A stretch of 64,000 nucleotides of DNA from Stemphylium vesicarium (Eukaryota > Ascomycota > Dothideomycetes > Pleosporales > Pleosporaceae), in assembly GCA_004380135.1 (NCBI GenBank), contig QXCR01000043.1, positions 1-64,000 on the forward strand. Reading direction: 5' to 3'. A program made the position numbers and the translations under genes. How positions within the stretch are numbered: the first letter of the stretch is position 1; each line of letters starts with the position of its first letter. Below the pieces are notes generated by a model that saw nothing but the letters and a program-made list of their open reading frames with translations, was not told where the DNA came from and made no database searches. This document shows positions 55,379 through 64,000 of the stretch, in pieces.

Positions 55379-58169
55379 AGACGATTCGCCCTCTGACTAT
55401 TGTTGTGTACTAGAGAAAGGAAGTGTGGATGGGAACGCTAGTTTCTGACATTCTGGACTGACAATAGCGTTTATCATAACTATGTTACTAGATTTGATAG
55501 TAGCTTTCTTTTCGTGCGGAACCAGCGTATAATGACTGGCTCGACTCTTCTAAACGCATCTTGCCAATCGGCACGAGGAAAACCTTTTCTGTAGTACTGT
55601 GTATCCAAGCTGAAGGGGCCTGCTAGAGCACATTTAGTACGTTATGATATTGTCGCTGGCAAGCGCCTGGCATACACTACGGCTACTAGGATGTAAGTTC
55701 TTTTTATTTCACGTCTACTCCTTGCAAGAGCCGAGCCTCCAATACTCTACACGTAGCGTTGTAGGCTTCTAGGGTATTAAGAACGGCTCGTGCATGTCGG
55801 ACCAGGTATACTTTCATATGGTTGCGGTATCAGCAAGCATCACCACGCATACAAGTATGCGTACAAGCACGCGCACGTTGAGTTATCGAGGACTTGAATC
55901 AGGAGTATTATATGACGAAGGAAAACGCCGGGATCCCTGACCGTGTTGGTAGGAATATAGCAGTTGTCCTTACAATGCGTGATGCAAAAGATAGCCACGA
56001 AAGCTGACGCCGTAGACAGAGCGTCCTTTTGAGCGTTGTTCATAGGTTTCGCTAGTACGCTTGTCACTTTTCACCATTCGTCTCCACCAGGTGTGGTATA
56101 TTACCGCGGCCTTTACGAGCTACAATGCCCTGCTTTTGATGACCACATCGTCTCGGGCGCTGGTGTGTTTTTCCGTTGGTAGATTGTTTGTCAGCTGCCG
56201 ACGAAGTCGGCCAGGAAAGCTTCTCCAGTCACGAAGGATGGCTTGTTCGTGATGGAAAGTACGTCGACGGTGGACTCCAAATCTGAACTAGTAAGCTAAA
56301 ATTGACGAATGAAGACGTTGGAAAGTGAAGGACGGGAAGGTTCATGGCCTGTCGAATGTGTTGTAGCAAAGGCCTCGTGGTGCAGTCGTTCGTGTAGGGA
56401 CGCAAAAGATCCAGCCTTCCCTATATTGTCACGTCCATGATCCGGTCGAGATAAGCTGCAAGTTGCCGGATCCGCGGTCAAAGGGTGGAGCTTTACGAGA
56501 TGTCTGGAGGCTTCGAAGCGATGGAGAGTGTTGGACACGGAAGAATGACCGTCTCTTGGCCGAAGGCCTGCAGTACGGATGATCAAGTAGCTCCTGGCGT
56601 TTCAACCTGCGTCATATTGATGTTGGCCCAATATCGTCTATATCCGACACAGTACTTTAGCCGTCTGGGAGACCAAGGAATGGGGTCTGCGCACCCCCTA
56701 AAATTTGTAGCTGATCGAACAAAGCGCAGATATTATTCTAAAGGTGAACGCAGTACCAGTGATTCAGTTCCTTAATGGTTCTGTTAATGTAGCGCGGAAA
56801 GTCTCGATGGCCCTGGAGCGGGCTCGATGAACTAGTTCAATAGTACCCACGATACTTACGCCGTCTTCAAGTGGACCGAAGTTACACTACAGTTAGTCTC
56901 GGAAGATCTCAAACCGACATTGATGACCCAAGGTTGTGAAATCTTGTTGTCCGCGCCGCAGGGTTAACGGTTAAAGTAGAAGATGATGAAACGAAGGAGG
57001 CTCAACGAGCAGCCAACTCGATGTTGGCTCAATCACTGACATATTACGTGCCTCTTCTTTACAGCCAACCGTTGAGCCGAGGATGATGGAAATTGTGTCG
57101 ATGCTGGTAATGGTCATTCGGAAAGGCCCGTCAAGATGTCGTTGTGCAGACAAATTTGTCATATCTTTCCAGCTCTTTCAGAAAGGTGGGTTGGATTCGT
57201 CCACTGAGTCCCACCGGCTACTCATGATTCGAATTCTGCCCAACGCGGCATGCCGCTCAATGGCAAAGCCGATAGGGCTGATGAAAGGCGATACGACGCC
57301 TCCGTTGTAGTGCGGGTGCAGCCTCGCGCAAATCTAGACACACGCCTCTCAGCAGCGATGCACCTATGGGCAGTAACCATATACGCCTATCCATATACCA
57401 AGATCGTATTTGTGTGGTGTTGCATCTCGGCACTCGACGCCTCAAACATAGGGATGGTATTCAAATGTCGCCTCAGGCCCCAGGATGTCACTACGACACA
57501 CGCTACCCCCATTCTCCACCAATCCCCACACAACAACGTCAGCAGCGCATCCCCTCAAAGGATGGCGATGGTTGTGATATACTTGGCGCCAGAATACATT
57601 GGGTGATGGCAAACTAAATGATTGGTGCGAAATTGGGGGCCTTAGCGACCGTATGGCCAGCCGACGGATAAATTCTAACCCCAGCTATCGGCGAGCGTGC
57701 CACGGTGCCCGCCCTGGTCCGTACACTATCCTACAGCCCCGACTTAGTGCCCTTTCCAACGGCATATTCACCGTCCAGCCATAGGACGGCTTTAGAGCGA
57801 ACAAACGCGCGGGTTTTACGGAAGCTTGGTGCTTCCATCTGCTCAGGACATGGTGCTATCTCACTATCTCCAAACCTCACACGCACTGCGATTAAATCAA
57901 GACGCAGCCCAGCATCCCACCACCCCACGGGTGAATGTACAGCGCTCACTCTGAGACGCTTGTATTTCTCCAGATACAGCCCCACCGCCTCATCCTCGTC
58001 GACGTTTCGGAGATGGTAGCGACGGTTGTTGGAGTTTGCCAGTTGTATACCGCCCGTCGCATCCTCGCCGAGATCCAGCATCGCATCAACGGCTTCAACA
58101 CGTACGGCTAACAGACAGGAAAAGAAGGAAAAGAACACCACCACCACCACCACCCAACCTTAGTCTTCC

Positions 58170-60212
58170 ATGGCCACCATGGTACAGACCGCCGAGGGCG
58201 TGACCAGCGCCCGCATCAAGGAAGGCGCCGTCATTGATGTGCAAGAGATCCCGAGTGGCGCCCGGCCGGCGCTGTTGATCTTGCACAATGAGGGCGAGGA
58301 GGACATTGTGGGCATCATTGCGGATGTCCTGGGCCAGAAGTGGGAGTCGGCCTCGTCAGTCGAGGATGCGCTGGCCGGCCCCCAGGAAACAGTATATGGC
58401 TTGAGCAACCGGCTTGCGAAGCCACAACTGGACAGCTGGGATCGCTCCAGGCTGCTAATCAACACACACCGCGTCGACGGAGGCCACGAGCTCGACGAGA
58501 GCATCACCGACGTATGCGACTACGAATATCTGTACACGCGGTCACCCTTCTTTCGCCGCGACGTTTCGCGATACCTTTCCTTCATACTGGGCCAGATCGG
58601 CCCCCACCGCGACCTGACCAAGAAGGCGCGCACAACATTAATCTCGACTACTTTCCCCGATGTGCATGCTGCGCTTCCGAATCTGGATATTCTGTCAGTC
58701 GGCGCAGATGCGATAGAAATAAGAGTAGACCTGCTCGAAGAGCCGCTACCGGATGGGACCGTCAGCAAGATACCCAGCCTCAAGTATGTGGGGGAGCAGG
58801 TCATGGTGTTGCGCCAGCGCACAGAACTCCCCATCATCTTCACAACGCGATGCACAAAAGAAAACGGCCGCTTTCCCATGGACGACCCCTCACTCTTCTA
58901 CCGATATCTTGCGCGTGCGATACAATGGGGTTGCGAATACATTGATGTGGAACTGTGGCTGCCAGAGGAAATTAGAAGGAAGCTGGCGGAGAACAAGGCG
59001 TGCACCAAAATAATCTCGGCGTTCCACGACTTCTCAGGCACCTTTAAGTGGACCTCACCTGAAACACAGCGGCTGTTCGAGATGGGAGCCGTGTATGGCG
59101 ACATTGTTAAGATGTATGCTTTGGTCAGCTCGATGCAGGAGAATTATGAGCTCGAGTACTTCCGGTCCACTATCCAAGCCAAGTATCCCCATCCTCCCTT
59201 TTCCGGTCTTAACATGGGACCTATGGGCCAGCTATCCAGGACTCTCAACAAGATATTCACGCCGATTACGCACCCGCTGTTACCCATGATTGCAGCGCCC
59301 GGACAGTTAAGCGCGGCCGAGATTAATGCAGCGCTCCACACCATGGGCCAGATGCCGAAACAAGATATTTATGGCATTGGGAGTTTTCGGTCGACGTCTC
59401 AGGCCATGTTTTTCGAAAAGTGCTTCAACGAGCTCAGCCTGCCGCACTCGTTTAGCTTTGCAGAGAGGGCACCAAAGGCCTCGATTGAGCACATCCTTGG
59501 ACGCAACAACTTCGGGGGAGCATATATCAACCCCCCCTTGGCAACGTCAGCACCATATTTACCTTCCCTGTCCAATGCCGCGCGGGCCATTGGGCAAGTT
59601 GATACAGTGCTAGTGCCGCCAGGGACCAACAATGCATCATTCATCGGAGACAATACCAGGTGGAAGGGGATACGCGCTACACTGACACGCGACTTCGTGC
59701 CGTCGGCATACAGCGGACAAGCAGCGTTGTTGCTTGCTAGTAACGAGGCAGATGCATCAGCATCCATCTTTGCATTGAAGAACCTGGGGATTGGGCCTAT
59801 ATATACCATCGGGTTCAAGTCACATGGACCGCTATCTACTGACGTGTCACCGGTGCGATCGATTGACGACGTCAAGCGACTGCAGCAGCCGTTTGTTATC
59901 ATCTCGGCGCTGCCTGCAGAAAAGTCGCTGCTGGTGGTGCCCCTGCTGAAGCACTACAGGGTTGCCGGAAGGAATGGAAGCACCAACGGACATGGGGCGA
60001 CAGGAACGAAGGCTGCAGGCAAGGTGTTTGTTGACTTGGCCAGTGGGCCCAGAAAGGCCGACCCACTGACCATCGCAACGTCGGCGGGCTGGACTGCATA
60101 CGGCATCGCTGATGTCTCGGCATGGACAACCGTCGAGACAATTAGGAAGCTCGTTGGGCAGAACGTGTGTTATGACTTTGTGCGATTGGCATCTGGGAGG
60201 GGGCACTTTTAA
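58170..60212 (+). CDS. QutR-like AROM-related protein
   Basis: A 680-aa single-exon protein related to the C-terminal half of the pentafunctional AROM protein, as are the quinate repressors QutR/Qa-1S. A type I dehydroquinase-like domain (about 155-405) keeps the key positions: Glu in YIDVELWLP, His in SAFHDFSG and the Schiff-base Lys in DIVKMYALV. The shikimate-dehydrogenase-like part (about 410-680) has FGGAYINPPLATS where enzymes have the catalytic Lys, and GDNTRWKG where they have GDNTDW, so both catalytic residues are missing. The N-terminal 150 residues are where a shikimate-kinase-like part would sit, but no P-loop is seen. A regulatory role is likely. Confidence 0.78.
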   Translation: MATMVQTAEGVTSARIKEGAVIDVQEIPSGARPALLILHNEGEEDIVGIIADVLGQKWESASSVEDALAGPQETVYGLSNRLAKPQLDSWDRSRLLINTHRVDGGHELDESITDVCDYEYLYTRSPFFRRDVSRYLSFILGQIGPHRDLTKKARTTLISTTFPDVHAALPNLDILSVGADAIEIRVDLLEEPLPDGTVSKIPSLKYVGEQVMVLRQRTELPIIFTTRCTKENGRFPMDDPSLFYRYLARAIQWGCEYIDVELWLPEEIRRKLAENKACTKIISAFHDFSGTFKWTSPETQRLFEMGAVYGDIVKMYALVSSMQENYELEYFRSTIQAKYPHPPFSGLNMGPMGQLSRTLNKIFTPITHPLLPMIAAPGQLSAAEINAALHTMGQMPKQDIYGIGSFRSTSQAMFFEKCFNELSLPHSFSFAERAPKASIEHILGRNNFGGAYINPPLATSAPYLPSLSNAARAIGQVDTVLVPPGTNNASFIGDNTRWKGIRATLTRDFVPSAYSGQAALLLASNEADASASIFALKNLGIGPIYTIGFKSHGPLSTDVSPVRSIDDVKRLQQPFVIISALPAEKSLLVVPLLKHYRVAGRNGSTNGHGATGTKAAGKVFVDLASGPRKADPLTIATSAGWTAYGIADVSAWTTVETIRKLVGQNVCYDFVRLASGRGHF

Positions 60213-61166
60213 GTATGCAATGTAGGCAATACACAACAGTAGATGATATACAGTGCATGCCTCGATGAGTGAAATGATATGCAGTGACAAACCCCTCACC
60301 CTGAACGATGGTGAAATGACATGCGGCGTGACAACAGGGCCACACGGTGTGTCGCCAATGCCTTGGTGAGAGGGCGGCAGGGAACCGCAACCGGGGACGA
60401 GGGCAGTGGGCGTCCACGGGTACAGGTATCGGCTTGCAGTGGAGCTAGCAGGGGCGCTAGAAGGGCTGGCACGACTAGGGCTGGGGTATAATTGATTGGC
60501 CTCCGGGCGATACCCCAGATTTCCAGAACAAAAAGCGACTCAGTCCGGCGCTACAGGTGCAGCTATGCCTGCTCGAGATAGCTGCGTGCGACGGAGGCAA
60601 TCAAAGGGCCAAATTGCAGCAGATGCATGGGTCAGAACCGAGGCACGGTGCGCTGTCTGCAACCGTCTAGTATCATGTCTGTCTGATTCCTGGACCGTCG
60701 GTTAGCCTGTTACCCCAGTGGCCTCATGATGGTCATGATTTTGCGCTCCCCTCTCCGCGCCTAGCAGCTCGTCGACTCGGTCCAACGGTTCCAAGCTTAG
60801 CACACCAGGCAGAGCTGCTCGACCCCGACGCTGCTCTACCGCGCGTGGCTAGATAGCCCGAGATCGTCATCACGCGTGCCACTCTCATTGTCCATCCCCC
60901 CCCCAGCCGTTCCATCGTTGCAGCACGACTTCTTCCCCTAGTCGACGCACCAACTGAGTCGCATCGGCGTGGGCGCGCGCTCCCGCTTCATCAAGCCTCG
61001 CCGTCCGCGCACCCCCTGCCCGTCCCCACTGCCAGAGGCCTTAATTTGAACTTACATCTTGCGCCGTGTTTCTGGGGGTGCTTTCTTTTCCCTAACGTCC
61101 TGTTCACGTCACAACCACCGCCTGCAGCCAGAGAATGCTTCTGGTCCACCGTCCTGGAGCTTCGCC
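60213..61166. other. Intergenic, no feature recognised
   Basis: About 0.95 kb between the QutR-like gene and the Zn2Cys6 gene. A run of nine or ten C lies near 60897. No gene. Confidence 0.5.
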
Positions 61167-64000
61167 ATGTCTACCGAAGTGTCGCAGTCACTGGCCGCCG
61201 CAATGGCCAGACCTCAGATTGGCATCGACCGACTACCGGCCCGCCGTGTTTCCAACGAGCCCCGTGAGGCCATGAACTGCAAGAGTTGTCGGAAGCGAAA
61301 GGTGGTGCTCCCTGTACCTGTACATGTACATGTCACAAACTCTATACTGACAGACGCCAAAGATCAAATGCAACCGCACACGCCCGACGTGTGAAGCCTG
61401 TCAAGTCTTCAACTGCCCGTGTATATACGGTATGCTCCACTGCCGGTCGCATCCAGACGTGAGCTGACCGTGTGCTCTACAGATGCCGTGCCCAAGAAGA
61501 GGGGTCCCAAGACGGACGTTCTCGAGGCCCTGCTGAAGCGTGTTGATGGCCTGGAGAAGCGCCTTGTCTCCGAGGGCAAGAGCGATGACCCAGCCGAGAT
61601 GGACCCCACCTCGACCCCGACCCAGGAGAGCACCTCCGTCGACAGGAAGCCAACCGATCTCGCCAATTCTCAATCACCGCACGACGCCTCGCCCGCCCGC
61701 GCAAATTCCACGAACCATGCGTCGCAGCTGATGTCGCCCATCGAGCCAAGGTACCTTGAGTCCAAACTCAATTCTGGCCCCCCGGTGCATAGCTAATGGC
61801 TCCTAGCGTACAATCACCAACTTTAGCTCCCGACCTACTTCTAGACACCTATTTCGCCAGAATCCACGGCAAGCCCTACTACATCCTGGATGAGTCGACC
61901 ACGAGACAGCGGCTACAGGCCAACCAGCTACCCAGCCACTTAGCCTATGCCATTTACGCCGTGAGCGCGAGGTACGACTCGTCCATCCCTGAGCATTCCA
62001 GAGCACCATTAATTTATTACCCCAGATATGCACCCCACTTCGGAGGTTACAGTTCTGCGGTGCGCATCGGGCAAGAATACGCCCGTCGCGCTCGCCTCGA
62101 GCTTGAGATTGATGAACCGTCCATTGAAACGCTGCAAACGCTCATGCTGCTTTCGCAAGCAAGCTTCCAGCTAGGCAAGGGCAAGAAAACGTTTATGCTG
62201 TTGAGTAGGCACATCACTGCCCAATCAAACCCTTCACAAAGCTAACACCAATTTCAAGACTCCGCCATCAGCATGGCCTTTGCACTCGATCTTCATCGCG
62301 AACTGCCGACCGGCATGAAGGTCACACCTGCCGAACGGGAAGGCCGACGGCGACTCTTCTGGTCCTGCTACCTCATGGACCGTTTCGCTGCAGCCGGCTC
62401 CAAGCGACCCTCATTAATTGCGGATGAATCCATTGTGCTACGATTGCCGAGCTGGCAGCTACATCCTGGCGCCATGTTAATAGAGGGAGACTACTTTCCC
62501 AACGGATGCAATTTGCAGTACATGGGCGGTACTGGAAAAGGCGGCCAAGGAAGCATGGGCATGCTGATCGGCATATCACGAATCCTAGGCATAACAAACC
62601 GCTACCTCGCGGCTGGCGGCGTCAAGGGCGATTCACACTTCCCTTGGCATTCATTATCCAACCTATCCAAGATCCGCCAAGAACTCGACATCTGGGCCTC
62701 AGAGACGCAGGACACATTCACGTCCATCGAAGCTCTCTTTGGCCAGCCCGACAGCACGATACTGGTACTTAGCAAGCTGGTATATCATCTCATACATTGC
62801 CTCATCTATCGACCCTTCCTCCCGATAGATTTGGCTGAGCTGTCAGGGACGTCGCAGCATCAGCCCTGGCAAATCGAAGCAACGAATCTTTGCTTCCTCC
62901 ACGCTAACGCCATTGCGGAGCTGGTCGAGATTGGAAGGGCTTCTTCCATCATAGATTGGCCAGCATTCGTTGGTTACTGTGTATGCACCGCCGGCACCAT
63001 CCATGTGCATGGCGCGCATTACCCTGGTAGAGAAGGTGAGGTCTTCTCCGTCAGTGCAGAATTCCTGTCTCGCGAGATGCAGCAGCTCTCCGAGCTTCGA
63101 TTCATCTGGGCCGGTGCCCAGCACCAACGGGATACGCTCCAAACTATCTACGGATGCCATTCAGAGCTCGTCCAATCTTTGGCAAGCAACCCGATGCGCT
63201 ATGCCCCAGTCTTCCAGCTTGAGGACTTTTTCGACAGATATCCTGGCCAGATCTTCGATGGGTCGCACATCACATTCATGGACATCGCGGTCGAGTCTAT
63301 GAACGAAGGGTGAGTAGTAGCCACTTCGCGCAGATCGCTGTTACTGACAACACCCCTAGCCTTGCGACATTTAATATCGAGCAACGTAACAACATGTATA
63401 TGACTAGCGGTGTCATTGGAAACGTCTCAGGATACCAAAAGCAATCTGTACTGTCACAACAGTCTCAATACTCCAACGGCCACCCAAACAAGAGGCGGAG
63501 AGCAACGACCTCCTCCACCAAAGCGCCTTCCCAATCACAACCCATTCCTCCAACGCCCACGTCGGCCACACATCCTCCTGCTGTACATACTCACAGACCT
63601 TCAGATGCTGGTACATCGGAGTCAAATCCTAGCCCTGGAGACACCAGAGCCCTTCCTAGCGAATCCAATGTACCGCCTTACACGCCACCATTACCAAACA
63701 ACTCACTCAATCCACCAAACCCTAACGGCGGGGGACTTGCGCTCCCGTTCTCGCCGAACTTCTCCTTCTCCCCACTACCACAATTTGCGAGCTTAGCGCC
63801 GTCACCGGTTCCTCGGCCAGCCAATCTCAATCCCAGCCAGGAAAATCATGCGATAAATTTCGACCCCATGCTTAGCATGCCAACACCGTACGACCAGCAG
63901 CCGACCCCCGGCGCCGGAAGTACGTCGGGTGCATCGGCGCATACGGACCCTGACAGTAAAGACCCATTTCTGAGCTTACTCGAACAACTCGCGGAGAACG
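61167..64000 (+). CDS. Zn2Cys6 transcription factor, 3' truncated by window
   Basis: The cluster CKSCRKRKIKCNRTRPTCEAC with a sixth Cys (C-x-C before IYDAVPKKRGPK) is split by an intron after RKRK. A short coiled coil (EALLKRVDGLEKRL) follows. The middle homology region starts PDLLLDTYFARIHGKPYYIL and includes NSAISMAFALDLHRELP and GRRRLFWSCYLMDRF. Exons: 61167-61301, 61363-61429, 61483-61750, 61807-61971, 62026-62204, 62259-63309, 63360 to the edge; phases agree at each join. The C-terminal exon is Ser/Pro/Asn-rich and open to the window end. The 54-nt intron at 61972-62025 is stop-free. Its cluster does not look like QutA, so it need not be tied to quinate. Confidence 0.88.

Larger units (their letters stand above)
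54498..58169. other. Gene-poor region of about 3.7 kb
   Basis: No convincing gene. 54.85-55.7 kb is AT-rich with short inverted repeats (54890-54956 and 55336-55378). From 56 kb frames are short and unrecognised. The last 60 bases, with a CCACCA run, lead into the QutR-like gene. Confidence 0.5.

Noticed and set aside
61167..64000. Identification as QutA
   Set aside because: Cys spacing fits Zn2Cys6, but the residues in and after the cluster do not match what I know of QutA.

Overview
The window looks like nuclear DNA of a filamentous ascomycete, most likely a dothideomycete of the Pleosporales type. Genes carry short (about 35-110 nt) GT-AG introns with CTAAC/CTGAC-like branch points, and protein families are typically fungal (Zn2Cys6 regulators, DUF7918, Swc4, Dre2, Yck-type casein kinase, a QutR-like AROM relative). 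Intergenic spacing is a few hundred bases in the core and several kb at the edges. The order is inferred from family content; no marker gene settles it. Exon boundaries below were assembled by hand from frame and splice signals, and most spliced lengths are exact multiples of three.

Layout. 0-20 kb is accessory-like: a transposon-like remnant with a 72-bp tandem repeat, a DUF7918 gene, a trio of FAD oxidoreductase, Zn2Cys6 regulator and short-chain dehydrogenase, a nearly 4-kb gene-free stretch, a C2H2 regulator resembling the proteasome regulator Rpn4, a second gene-poor stretch, then a broken second DUF7918 gene with RIP-like lesions beside a 42-bp near-perfect palindrome, and an F-box/2EXR-like gene with a frameshift. 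21-54.5 kb is a conserved housekeeping block: p24 cargo receptor, SDR, Swc4, casein kinase 1, Nup133, Stf2-like hydrophilin, Dre2, GNAT acetyltransferase, short RecQ helicase, UBA-UBX protein, VAP/Scs2, asparagine synthetase, PQ-loop transporter, Mid2-like wall sensor, a small secreted protein, an intron-bearing tRNA-Arg(UCU) and the monothiol glutaredoxin Grx5. 54.5-64 kb returns to low gene density: a 3.7-kb gene-free stretch, a QutR-like protein and a Zn2Cys6 regulator whose 3' end leaves the window.

Links between genes. Dre2 (cytosolic Fe-S assembly) and Grx5 (mitochondrial Fe-S delivery) share a pathway but are not adjacent. Swc4, Nup133, VAP, p24 and CK1 are general cell machinery. The FAD oxidoreductase/regulator/SDR trio is the only group arranged like a small metabolic cluster, and no backbone synthase is visible. 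The most unusual points are the Stf2-like start codon split by an intron, the RIP-like decay of one DUF7918 copy beside a palindrome, the recurrent stop-free 3n introns, and a QutR-like protein that keeps dehydroquinase residues but lacks shikimate-dehydrogenase ones.
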